Assembly: GCA_965267405.1 (NCBI GenBank)
Contig: OZ253954.1
Span: forward strand, 2,046,001 to 2,110,000
DNA: 64,000 nucleotides
DNA from: JAPPOI01 sp028818055
GTDB lineage: Bacteria > Pseudomonadota > Alphaproteobacteria > Rhodobacterales > Rhodobacteraceae
Direction of reading: 5' to 3'
Shown here: in pieces, positions 25,222 to 33,794 of the stretch
Layout of the letters: each line of letters starts with the position of its first letter
How positions within the stretch are numbered: position 1 is the stretch's first letter
Program-made: the position numbers and the translations under genes
The notes under the pieces: model-generated
What the model was told of the DNA's origin: nothing
The model's input: the letters and a program-made list of their open reading frames with translations, nothing else
The model's database searches: none

Positions 25222-26769
25222 ATGGACGCCAGCGGCGACGCTGTGACGACCCAAGACTGGGGGCCATTTGGGCGGCCCTTGTTCGACGATCCAAGTGCAC
25301 GCGCATTATCGCGCGTCGGCGTTCTGGATGTCGGGTCAAACTCTGTACGCATGGTTGTATTTGATGGTGCTGCGCGCAGTCCGGCTTACTTTTTCAATGA
25401 AAAAGTTATGGCAGGCTTAGGCCTTGGGCTGGCGGCAACAGGGCGGCTTAACCCGGAAGGGAAAGAACGCGCCCTGGCAGCAATCAAACGGTTCCAGCGA
25501 TTGGCTGAAACCATGAAGATCGCACCGCTGACAGCCGTGGCCACGGCTGCGGTGCGCGAGGCGGAGGACGGTCCTGCGTTCAGGGAGGAAGTTTGGCGCG
25601 AGACCGGCCTCCGCCTTTGGGTCATCAAAGGTGACGAGGAAGCTCGGCTGTCTGCGCAGGGTGTCCTGCTTGGATGGCCGGGGGCATATGGGTTGGTCTG
25701 CGACATAGGCGGTTCATCGATGGAGCTGGCCGAACTGAGAGATGGACGTGTTGGCAAACGCATCAGCACCCAACTCGGGCCGCAACGGCTGATGACAATC
25801 AAGGGCGGGAAGAAGGCGATAAAGGCTCACATCCGCGACGAAGTTGCCAAGTTAAAAGATCAGATGGGCGCGCAAAAGGACCGGCTTTTTCTGGTAGGGG
25901 GCTCATGGCGTGCTGTTGCTAGAATTGACATGGATCGGCGCGACTATCCTCTGGCTGTCTTGCATGAATATCGAATGAGTCGTCGGTCGGTCATGAAAAC
26001 CGTCGACTATATCGCCAAGGAAAACCCCGAAGAACTGAGAATTCGAACTGGGCTGGGGACAAGCCGTATGGAGCTTGTGCCGCTTGCTTCGCTTGTGCTG
26101 AAAGAACTCGTAAAGCAGTTCAAACCATATGACATTGCAATTTCCAGTTACGGTATCCGCGAAGGTATGCTGTTTGAACAGATGCCAGAAGAGCTTCGCC
26201 GTCGCGATCCTCTGATTGAGGCATGTCGTTTTGCCGAAGCAAAAGATGCCCGCATTCCCGGATTTGGCCGCAAGTTGTATGAATTTGTGCTGCCTCTCTT
26301 TACAGCAAGAAACGCGCCACCCAAGCGCCTGATCAAGGCGGCATGTCTACTGCACGATGTGAGTTGGCGCGCGCACCCTGATTATCGCCACGAAGTCTGT
26401 TTTGATGAGGCTACTCGCGCGAACCTGGGAGGCTTGGCTCACGAGGAACGTGTGTTCTTGGGTGTGGCTTTGCTTCACCGGTACAAAAACAACCGTGAAG
26501 ACACGCGCTTTGCCCCGTTGTTTGAAATGCTTGATGAGCGACAGACGGCTCAGGCAGAGATCCTCGGCAAGGCCATGCGGTTCGGCGCCATGCTGACGGC
26601 ATCGGATGATGAAGGCATGGGCAAGCTGAAGCACTTCCCCAAGAAAAAGAAACTTGTAGTTAAGTTGGCCCCGAACACCCGCGACCTTTATGGGGAAGTT
26701 GCCCAGGCACGGCTTCAGTCGCTCGCAGATGCGCTGGGCGTTGAAACCTTCGAGGTCAAAGGCGGCTAG
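25222..26769 (+). CDS. ppx: Ppx/GppA-family exopolyphosphatase
   Basis: A 515-residue protein. The ASKHA phosphatase core has VGVLDVGSNSVRMVVFDG, ATAAVREAEDG, VCDIGGSSMELAEL and FLVGGSWRAVARID; the C-terminal part (about 330-510) is a helical HD-like domain. It should split polyphosphate or pppGpp. The polyphosphate kinase is 22 kb away in this window, whereas the two are often neighbours. ATG 25222 is preceded by GGGGGG. It overlaps the convergent small secreted gene by 4 bases. Confidence 0.9.
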   Translation: MDASGDAVTTQDWGPFGRPLFDDPSARALSRVGVLDVGSNSVRMVVFDGAARSPAYFFNEKVMAGLGLGLAATGRLNPEGKERALAAIKRFQRLAETMKIAPLTAVATAAVREAEDGPAFREEVWRETGLRLWVIKGDEEARLSAQGVLLGWPGAYGLVCDIGGSSMELAELRDGRVGKRISTQLGPQRLMTIKGGKKAIKAHIRDEVAKLKDQMGAQKDRLFLVGGSWRAVARIDMDRRDYPLAVLHEYRMSRRSVMKTVDYIAKENPEELRIRTGLGTSRMELVPLASLVLKELVKQFKPYDIAISSYGIREGMLFEQMPEELRRRDPLIEACRFAEAKDARIPGFGRKLYEFVLPLFTARNAPPKRLIKAACLLHDVSWRAHPDYRHEVCFDEATRANLGGLAHEERVFLGVALLHRYKNNREDTRFAPLFEMLDERQTAQAEILGKAMRFGAMLTASDDEGMGKLKHFPKKKKLVVKLAPNTRDLYGEVAQARLQSLADALGVETFEVKGG

Positions 26770-27035
26770 ATCTCAATCTCGTCCGAAATCGGATCGTCGG
26801 CGCGTTTGCGTCGGATGATGATGTCGCCATTCGGCAGTATCTCGGGTCGATGGTAACCATCGATGTTATCGAGAAGCTCTGACAAGCCTTCCATGGCGGG
26901 TTCAACTTCGGTCATCAGCCCCTGCATGAATAGCTGAAGGGCTTCAGACATCAGCTCACGACCTGAAGGATTTTCAGCTTCTTCCGCAAACGCGGGTGCG
27001 GCAAGAAGAAGTAGGCAGAAAGCAACGTGTCTCAT
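26766..27035 (-). CDS. Small exported protein, unknown function
   Basis: An 89-residue protein with a signal peptide ending PAFAEE. The mature part is acidic, with a helical stretch (ELMSEALQLFMQGLMTEVEPAMEGLSEL) and a C-terminal PNGDIIIRRKRAD strand. I recall similar small periplasmic proteins in related genomes but no known function. It is convergent with ppx, overlapping it by 4 bases. Confidence 0.65.
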   Translation of the reverse strand: MRHVAFCLLLLAAPAFAEEAENPSGRELMSEALQLFMQGLMTEVEPAMEGLSELLDNIDGYHRPEILPNGDIIIRRKRADDPISDEIEI

Positions 27036-27080
27036 GCGAACATTATACCACTTGCCGATGTATGACGCGAATCTGACCGC

Positions 27081-28715
27081 CTAAGCTGCTTTCGAGCGGC
27101 AGAAACATGACGCTCGAATAGGAACCTCGGATCGAGCAACTGCCTGATCCAAAAGTACTTTCACATGTGGGTGCTCGACGGTATCACCGCGAACACGCAA
27201 GCATTCCTCGAGCCCATGAAGAGACCAAACGTTGCGGGGATGCTGCACAGCACGTGCCAGTGTTCCATCCAAACCCAAATCCGCGCGGTAAATCGGTTCA
27301 GCTTCGTCAAACCGCTTTTGATCCATTAGTAACGCTGCCAGTGCATGACGTGGTGGCTGCATCCACCCCCATGGTTCATCGTAGACAAGGTTGTCCGAGG
27401 CATGGATCGCTTGGCGAAGGTGATCAAGCCCAGTATCGATCTCTCCGGATTTATACGCCAACTCCCCCTCAAGCATGTACTGAGCGATCTTCAAAACATC
27501 GCCCGCCTCGTTATTGAACATGAATCGGGAGTCCCCAACTGGGGCTTGCGCTTCATAGAAGGCGTCACGTTCGATCTTCGCTTCGTCAATGCGGTCAAGA
27601 TTGGCCAAGGCAACTGTGCGTCCATAATGCTGAACAGCTGTGGTGAAGCGGAACAGATCACGGTCTTCCGGGAAGGGTTCTTCCAGAATGTCGCCCCACA
27701 ATCCGAAACGAACCTGCACGTGCGTCCGCATTCCCCAGAACGCCTCGAACAGCTCAGGCAAGAAGGCAACCGTTTCGGACGGGAGAACCCGCTGTAAGCG
27801 AGAAGCCGCGGCCAGAGCCTGCGACTTACGGCCGATGAACATTGCTCCGTAGGCTTCGAAGTGGATGTTGTGCAACCTGTAGACGGTATAGAAGTTCTTC
27901 CCACCGGCTTTTGCCTCGTACTTTTCGTCGACGGCGGCCGCCCTGTGATTACGGTCGATGACGTTTTGGTAATCACCACAGAGCACATCGATGTGGGTTC
28001 CCATATGAACTAGATGGCCCGAGTCCGGGACAAGATCGACCAGCCGATCCCCGTGCGACAAGGCCAATTCTGGCCATGGTGACATCTCCATCAGGTGAAT
28101 ATAAAGATGAAGCATCCCGGGGTGGTCCCATGCGCTTTGATGGTTCGCGAATGCGTCTTCGAGCACTTTGCGCGCTTCCACCGTCGACGCACCTTCCGCC
28201 GGGCAGGCGTTTTCCAAATCCCAAAGCGCCCATGGCGTGCGGTTCATCAGTGCTTCGGCAAAAACCGAGGCTACCTCCAAATTGTCTGGATACTCTTCAT
28301 AGACGGGGCGCATTGCCTCGGCAAAAGCTTCTATCCAAGGCGTGTAGTCTTCGACTTCAGGATCAGACGGAAAGCGCGTTGTCAGTGCGTCGATCATGGC
28401 TTTTTCAACCGGTGCCAGTGACTGAATGGATTGTGCCTTGTCCAATGCGTCCTTGGTTTCGGAAAGGATAGCGACCCGCTCTTCCGGTTCGAAAATTTCC
28501 CATTCCTTGTTGTAATTCGGGCCAAGAGCGTAACTCAGGCCCCAATAGGCCATGCCGCAGTTAGGGTCGGCCGCTATTGCCTTGCGGAAGCATTCGGCTG
28601 CCTCCTCGTGATTGAAACCAAACGTCCAGTTAAGACCCCGGTCAAACCATGTTTGGGCGTCCGCTGAAGAAGTTGAAACAGGGCAGGAATATTGCCCGAG
28701 ATCAAAGTAAGTCAT
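27081..28715 (-). CDS. TPR-repeat protein with conserved His-rich core
   Basis: A 544-residue soluble protein. TPR units are clear near the start (WFDRGLNWTFGFNHEEAAECFRKAIAADPNCGMAYWGLSYA in consecutive pieces) and near the end. The middle has an unusual His pattern: HPGMLHLYIHLMEMS at about 193-207, then SGHLVHMGTHID at about 228-239, which could bind metal. No signal peptide. It is downstream of the peptide ABC operon; its ribosome site is inside that operon's terminator hairpin. Function unknown. Confidence 0.75.
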   Translation of the reverse strand: MTYFDLGQYSCPVSTSSADAQTWFDRGLNWTFGFNHEEAAECFRKAIAADPNCGMAYWGLSYALGPNYNKEWEIFEPEERVAILSETKDALDKAQSIQSLAPVEKAMIDALTTRFPSDPEVEDYTPWIEAFAEAMRPVYEEYPDNLEVASVFAEALMNRTPWALWDLENACPAEGASTVEARKVLEDAFANHQSAWDHPGMLHLYIHLMEMSPWPELALSHGDRLVDLVPDSGHLVHMGTHIDVLCGDYQNVIDRNHRAAAVDEKYEAKAGGKNFYTVYRLHNIHFEAYGAMFIGRKSQALAAASRLQRVLPSETVAFLPELFEAFWGMRTHVQVRFGLWGDILEEPFPEDRDLFRFTTAVQHYGRTVALANLDRIDEAKIERDAFYEAQAPVGDSRFMFNNEAGDVLKIAQYMLEGELAYKSGEIDTGLDHLRQAIHASDNLVYDEPWGWMQPPRHALAALLMDQKRFDEAEPIYRADLGLDGTLARAVQHPRNVWSLHGLEECLRVRGDTVEHPHVKVLLDQAVARSEVPIRASCFCRSKAA

Positions 28716-28716
28716 G

Positions 28717-28747
28717 AAAAAAGCTCCCCGCGTAGTGCGGAGAGCTT
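28717..28747 (-). terminator. Terminator of the peptide ABC operon, overlapping the TPR ribosome site
   Basis: On the minus strand AAGCTCTCCGC (28747-28737) pairs with GCGGGGAGCTT (28731-28721) with one mismatch, then TTTTTT to 28717. The TPR gene's ATG is at 28715, so its GGGGAG ribosome site is the right arm of this terminator. Confidence 0.75.
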
Positions 28748-28769
28748 ATCACGTTTTGGATTTCTGTCT

Positions 28770-30854
28770 TTATTCGGCAGCGATTTTGATCACTGGCTCC
28801 ATTTCGCCCAGCGTTTCGTCGGACAAGTGACACTTAATCTGATGCCCGTTTGCCAAGGTCCGCACGGGCGGCACCTCTTTCTCGCAGAGACCTCCAGGTA
28901 CCTTGTCTTTCCAACGGCAGCGTGTCTGGAACGGGCAGCCCGGGGGAGGATTCATTGCTGACGGAATGTCGCCTTCAAGAACGATGTGTTGCTTCTCGAT
29001 GCTCGTGTCAGCGATTGGCACGGCCGACAACAGCGCTTCGGTGTATGGATGATACGGCGGTGAGAAGACTTGCTCGGTATCACCAAGCTCCACCACATGG
29101 CCAAGGTACATCACCATCACGCGGTCGCTGAGATAGCGCACAATCGACAAGTCATGGCTGATGAACAGAAGCGTCGTTTTCTCATTTCGCTGAATTTCCA
29201 TCAATAGGTCTGTCACAGCTGCCTGAACGGACACGTCAAGCGCAGAAACCGGCTCGTCCGCAACCACGATGCGTGCACCACCGGCGAATGCTCGGGCAAT
29301 GCCGACACGCTGTTTTTGTCCACCTGAAAGCTGCCGTGGCATCCTGTCGGCGAATTCGCGTGGCAGTTTCACAAGGTCGAGTAGCTCCAGCATCTTTTGG
29401 CGGCGTTCTTCTTCGGTATTGCCGATCTTGAAAATCTCAAGCGCCCTGATGATCTGGCGGCCCACGGTCATGGATGGATTGAGCGTGTCGAACGGGTTTT
29501 GGAACACCATCTGAACACTCGACACCATGTTTGTGTCGCGGGCTTCGATCGGCACGTCCTGAATGGCCTGATTGTCCAACAGAATTTCGCCTTCGGTCGC
29601 GGTCTCAAGTCCCATCAGAACCTTTGCGAAAGTTGACTTGCCGCAACCGGACTCGCCGACGATAGCTAAAGTTTCAGACTCGCGGGCCTCGAAACTCAGC
29701 GTCTCGTTAGCTTTCACGACTTTCTTGTCGCCACCGCCAAAGAGCGCATTTGCAGCAACCTCATAGTACTTCTTGAGGTTATCCATCTTCAGGACAACAT
29801 CGCCGGGTTCGGTCTTTTCGAACTGATTTTCGACCTTGATGGGTGCGTTCCAATCGATTTCTTGGAACTTCAAGCACCGCGTGGCGTGGCGATCGTCGCC
29901 TTCGACCTCAGACATCGGAATGTCGGTAGCGTTGCAGCGTCCGTCTTCGAAATAATCGCAGCGAGGTCCGAAATTACAGCCCTTCGGACGTTCATGAGGC
30001 AACGGGAAGTTGCCGGGGATCGCAACCAATGGGCGTGCATTCTTGTCGGCCCCTGGAAGTGGGATCGAACGGAAGAGCGCCTGAGTATAAGGGTGCTGCA
30101 TCTTGTCGAAGACATCCTCGATCGACCCAGTCTCAACCGCCTCGCCCGAATACATCACGCAAAGCCGGTCGCAAGTCTCAAGCACCAATCCAAGATTGTG
30201 GCTGATGAACAGCATCGATGTGCCGTACTTCTTGCCGAGGTCTTTGACGAGCTCCACAACCGCGGCTTCAACTGTCACGTCGAGCGCTGTTGTTGGCTCG
30301 TCCAAGATCAGAAGGGACGGGTTCGCCATCAAAGCCATCGCAATCACGATACGTTGTTGTTGTCCGCCTGAAAGCTGGTGCGGATAGCTGTTCAGCATCC
30401 GCTCAGGGTCCGGCAATCGCACGTCTGTTACGACTTCCAATGCCCGTTCGTAAGCCTCGGTTTCACTAACACCTTCGTGGATCATCGGAACTTCCATCAA
30501 TTGGCGTCCGATCTTCATCGCCGGGTTCAGCGAAGCCATTGGCTCTTGATAGATCATTGCAATCTCAGAGCCGCGCACGTCACGCAGCTCTTCCGCACTC
30601 ATCTCGTTTAGGTCGCGACCTTTGAACTTGATCGAACCGCCGACGATGCGGCCATTGACGCCAAGGTCCTGCATGACCCCCAGCGCAACAGTTGACTTGC
30701 CACAACCGGACTCCCCGACCAGCCCCATGGCTTCGCCGGGCTGGACGACACAAGAGAAGTCCATAACAGCCGGTATTTCCCGAAGCCGTGTGAAGAAGCT
30801 GATTGAGAGCTTTTCGATCTCAAGGATCGGGCCATCATAATCCCATTTCTGCAT
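28770..30854 (-). CDS. Fused double ATPase of a peptide-type ABC importer (DppD-DppF)
   Basis: A 694-residue protein with two complete ABC ATPases in one chain. Each has Walker A GESGCGKST (about 49-57 and 398-406), an LSGGQ signature (LSGGQQQR and LSGGQKQR) and a Walker B with DEP. The oligopeptide-type C-terminal regions, with Cys-rich CNFGPRC and CPFQTRC segments, follow each. Dpp/Opp systems usually carry these as two proteins. It is the last gene of the operon SBP-permease-permease-ATPase. Substrate is probably a peptide or related cation; not determinable here. Confidence 0.93.
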   Translation of the reverse strand: MQKWDYDGPILEIEKLSISFFTRLREIPAVMDFSCVVQPGEAMGLVGESGCGKSTVALGVMQDLGVNGRIVGGSIKFKGRDLNEMSAEELRDVRGSEIAMIYQEPMASLNPAMKIGRQLMEVPMIHEGVSETEAYERALEVVTDVRLPDPERMLNSYPHQLSGGQQQRIVIAMALMANPSLLILDEPTTALDVTVEAAVVELVKDLGKKYGTSMLFISHNLGLVLETCDRLCVMYSGEAVETGSIEDVFDKMQHPYTQALFRSIPLPGADKNARPLVAIPGNFPLPHERPKGCNFGPRCDYFEDGRCNATDIPMSEVEGDDRHATRCLKFQEIDWNAPIKVENQFEKTEPGDVVLKMDNLKKYYEVAANALFGGGDKKVVKANETLSFEARESETLAIVGESGCGKSTFAKVLMGLETATEGEILLDNQAIQDVPIEARDTNMVSSVQMVFQNPFDTLNPSMTVGRQIIRALEIFKIGNTEEERRQKMLELLDLVKLPREFADRMPRQLSGGQKQRVGIARAFAGGARIVVADEPVSALDVSVQAAVTDLLMEIQRNEKTTLLFISHDLSIVRYLSDRVMVMYLGHVVELGDTEQVFSPPYHPYTEALLSAVPIADTSIEKQHIVLEGDIPSAMNPPPGCPFQTRCRWKDKVPGGLCEKEVPPVRTLANGHQIKCHLSDETLGEMEPVIKIAAE

Positions 30855-30865
30855 GGTCCGTCTCC

Positions 30866-32521
30866 TTAGTCTCTGAGAGATTCTTCGCGCAGGCCATCGG
30901 CCAGCAGGTTAAGGCCGAGCACAAGGCTCATCAGGCTGAGGGCCGGCGCCAACGCTGGGTGCGGGAAGATCGAAAGTAGCTTCCGCCCATCGTTAATGGT
31001 CGAACCCCAGTCCGGGCTTTCTGGCGGCAGACCAAGGCCGAAGAAGCCAAGAGTGCCGAGCAAGATGGTCGTGTAACCAATCCGAAGACAGAAATCGACG
31101 ATCAACGGTCCGCGCGCGTTGGGCAAGATTTCCCAAAGCATGATGTACCAGGGACCTTCGCCACGCGTCTGACCCGCAGCCACGTAATCTCTGGTCTTGA
31201 TATCCAGTGCGATACCTCGAACGATCCTGAACACGGTCGGCGAGTTCACGAAAACCACCGATACGAAGACCACGAGAATACCTCCGGGTACATCAAACAG
31301 GTCGATGAAATCCGGCATGAAGTTCAGAGGAGTTCGGTCCTGAGAGATCAGTGAGAAGTAAAGCCAGAACCCGATAATAAGCGTGCCTCCGACATACAGA
31401 GTTTGCTTGTTCTTTTGAGTGAAGAAGCGCGAGTTAAACAGGATCACCAAGAAGATTATCGGGAACAGAAACAACACTGCGCCCATGTAACTTGGCAGGC
31501 CCGTCTCGACGATTTCAGGCGTGACCAACAGGTAGAACAGCAAGATCACAGGGAACGCGAGGATGAGGTTAGCAAGGAACGACAGGAACGTATCCAAACG
31601 ACCGCCGTAGTAGGCCGCAGGAAGTCCCAACGTGATGCCAACCATAAAGGCAAACAGCGTTGCCAATGGCGCGATCTGGATAACCACCCAAGACCCTTGC
31701 ACCATACGACTAAAGACATCGCGTGCTAGGTTGTCGCCACCAAGTAGGTAGATCGGATAAATCTCTGATCCTTCCGGTGTTGGTGTTCCGGGAATCTTGT
31801 TTTTCATCCCCGAAACCTGAGCCAGCGGATCATGCGTGATGATGAGATCGAAGACACCGGCATAGACGCCTGTGAATACCCAGAAGACCACGATGCCGAA
31901 GCCAATCATTCCGACGACACTGTCAAACAGCTTTCCGTAAAGTCCAAGGCGACGCTTGTAGACGATGCTGACCGCGAACAGGACAATCAGTGAGATCCAG
32001 ACCGGCAGAAATTGCTTGGCAATTTCGCCAATGATGCCTGCGCCACCAAAGCTCGAAAACTGTGCGAGTATGATGAACAGGACCACCGCGAACAGGATCA
32101 CGACACCAGCCCAGAACGTGAGCGTGTCATAGGACGATGCCGGTGCGCGTTGGAACATCCACGCGATCAAGGCGCCAACCAGGAAGAAGGAAAGAGCCGT
32201 TAGAAGCCAGACAGACCAGCCCGGCATACCGCTTGAGGCAAACCATGCGCCAAGGGTGACTTCGCCTCCCCAGAAGTACTCGATTGTGAAAAGAACAAGA
32301 CCGGTTATCGCGGCGGGTAAAATCAGCTCGGCTAGCGTCGATGCCGTGGTTGGTTTCCATGGTTCGATGACCGCTCCGCCCGGAGCGAATACGGGTTGTG
32401 TTGATGTTGCGAAAACAGCGGTAAAGCTGCCGATAATTCCGACCACAAGCGCAATCATTGCGATCTGAATGACAGGAACGAAGTAGGCGCCAAGTCCGCC
32501 GGTCCAGGTTAATGGGTCCAT
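30866..32521 (-). CDS. Peptide-type ABC permease (DppC-like) with extended N-terminal membrane region
   Basis: A 551-residue permease. The C-terminal half is a normal DppC-type domain with the EAA loop (TRGEGPWYIMLWEILPNARGPLIV). The N-terminal half adds several extra membrane helices (for example IAMIALVVGIIGSF, LILPAAITGLVLFTIEYF and SVWLLTALSFFLVGALIAWMF), making it nearly twice the usual length of about 300. I chose ATG 32521: it follows a strong AAGGAGG site, and the longer frame overlaps the upstream permease gene. Confidence 0.9.
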   Translation of the reverse strand: MDPLTWTGGLGAYFVPVIQIAMIALVVGIIGSFTAVFATSTQPVFAPGGAVIEPWKPTTASTLAELILPAAITGLVLFTIEYFWGGEVTLGAWFASSGMPGWSVWLLTALSFFLVGALIAWMFQRAPASSYDTLTFWAGVVILFAVVLFIILAQFSSFGGAGIIGEIAKQFLPVWISLIVLFAVSIVYKRRLGLYGKLFDSVVGMIGFGIVVFWVFTGVYAGVFDLIITHDPLAQVSGMKNKIPGTPTPEGSEIYPIYLLGGDNLARDVFSRMVQGSWVVIQIAPLATLFAFMVGITLGLPAAYYGGRLDTFLSFLANLILAFPVILLFYLLVTPEIVETGLPSYMGAVLFLFPIIFLVILFNSRFFTQKNKQTLYVGGTLIIGFWLYFSLISQDRTPLNFMPDFIDLFDVPGGILVVFVSVVFVNSPTVFRIVRGIALDIKTRDYVAAGQTRGEGPWYIMLWEILPNARGPLIVDFCLRIGYTTILLGTLGFFGLGLPPESPDWGSTINDGRKLLSIFPHPALAPALSLMSLVLGLNLLADGLREESLRD

Positions 32522-32534
32522 AGTTCCGGCCTCC

Positions 32535-33665
32535 TTAAGCGATACGAATACGTGGGTTGAGGAAGACATATCCGATATCGGATATGAGCTGCGTCACCAA
32601 CACGACGAAGACGGCCACCACCGAACAGGCGAGCAGCAAGTCGATATCGTTGTTGCCAGCGGCTTGGACCAGCGTCCAACCGAAGCCTTTGTAGTTGAAA
32701 AGCGTTTCAACAATGACGACGCCGTTCAACAGCCACGGGAACTGAAGCATGATGACAGTGAAAGGTGCGATCAGTGCATTTCGCAGCGCGTGTTTTACCA
32801 CGATGTTGCGGAAACTGACGCCTTTCAGTCTTGCCGTTCGAATATATTGCGCGGTCATCACCTCGGTCATCGAGGCGCGGGTCATGCGCGCGATATAACC
32901 CATGCCATAAAGTGAGATTGTCAGCACTGGCAGGAAGAAGTTTTCGAACGTCGCATTGTCGGCCGCCGAGGTGGCTGTACCTTTGAACCACTTCACGCCC
33001 GCCGACGAGGCGAGCAGCGTGATGAAGATAACACCAGACACATATTCCGGCGTTGCAGTCGAAGCGATCGAGAACGTTGAAAGCGAGCGGTCCAGCCGCG
33101 AACCTTCTCGCATACCCGCCAGCACGCCGACGATCAGTGCTGATGGGACCATAAGCACCATCACCCAGAACATCAGCTTGCCAGTTAGCCCAAGCCGCGT
33201 GGAAATGATGGTACCAACGTCGTTTTTAAAGACGCTGGAAAAGCCCCAGTTGCCTTGAATTATTCCACAGAATGTTGCGGTCTCTTCGTCCGGTGTGCCG
33301 TGGTTGGCACAACGGGCTCTGACTTCGCCGTCGTTCCCTTCGATGACATAGCCGGGGATCACACCCAGCCATTCGCCGTAGTTCCGGAACAGACGGAAAT
33401 CGAACCCGTCGACAGCTGCGTTGAATTCTTCGTTCGAAACATCGCCTTTGATGGCTGCGTCGATGAAGGCCGGATCGACCTCTGATCGATAGCCCCGGCT
33501 TGTCAGCCAAGACACAACCGCAGCATCCGACATACGTTGATTGCCCTGCGTTTTGGCGAGCTTTTCAAGGTTCGGATAAAGGTTCGTAAGGAAGAAAACT
33601 ATAAATGTCAGGCAGAGCGCCGTTAACAGCATGACGCCGAGGCGTCGGAGGATAAAGAGACCCAT
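32535..33665 (-). CDS. Peptide-type ABC permease (DppB-like)
   Basis: A 376-residue permease starting with the standard DppB helix (FILRRLGVMLLTALCLTFIVFFL). After helix 1 it has an enlarged periplasmic insert of about 120 residues with two Cys (RARCANHG..ETATFCGIIQGNWG). The core has the EAA loop (RTARLKGVSFRNIVVKHALRNALI) and ends FLNPRIRIA, as usual. It is 13 bases ahead of the DppC-like gene and 129 bases after the binding-protein gene, with a stem-loop between. Confidence 0.92.
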   Translation of the reverse strand: MGLFILRRLGVMLLTALCLTFIVFFLTNLYPNLEKLAKTQGNQRMSDAAVVSWLTSRGYRSEVDPAFIDAAIKGDVSNEEFNAAVDGFDFRLFRNYGEWLGVIPGYVIEGNDGEVRARCANHGTPDEETATFCGIIQGNWGFSSVFKNDVGTIISTRLGLTGKLMFWVMVLMVPSALIVGVLAGMREGSRLDRSLSTFSIASTATPEYVSGVIFITLLASSAGVKWFKGTATSAADNATFENFFLPVLTISLYGMGYIARMTRASMTEVMTAQYIRTARLKGVSFRNIVVKHALRNALIAPFTVIMLQFPWLLNGVVIVETLFNYKGFGWTLVQAAGNNDIDLLLACSVVAVFVVLVTQLISDIGYVFLNPRIRIA

Positions 33666-33748
33666 GTCTTTTCCCTGTTGTCGGGCACGTGCTTTGGACC
33701 TTTTCGGTCTCTGAAGTTACGAATTCTTTCGAAACCACACGCGCTTTG

Positions 33749-33780
33749 AAAAAAAGGGCGGTCAGATCGACCGCCCTTTT
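33749..33780 (-). terminator. Attenuating terminator between binding-protein and permease genes
   Basis: GGGCGGTC (33756-33763) and GACCGCCC (33769-33776) pair, flanked by TTTT and A-runs; on the minus strand seven T follow. Such a hairpin after the binding-protein gene lets it be made in excess over the permeases. Confidence 0.85.
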
Positions 33781-33794
33781 AATTGAGTTTTTGG

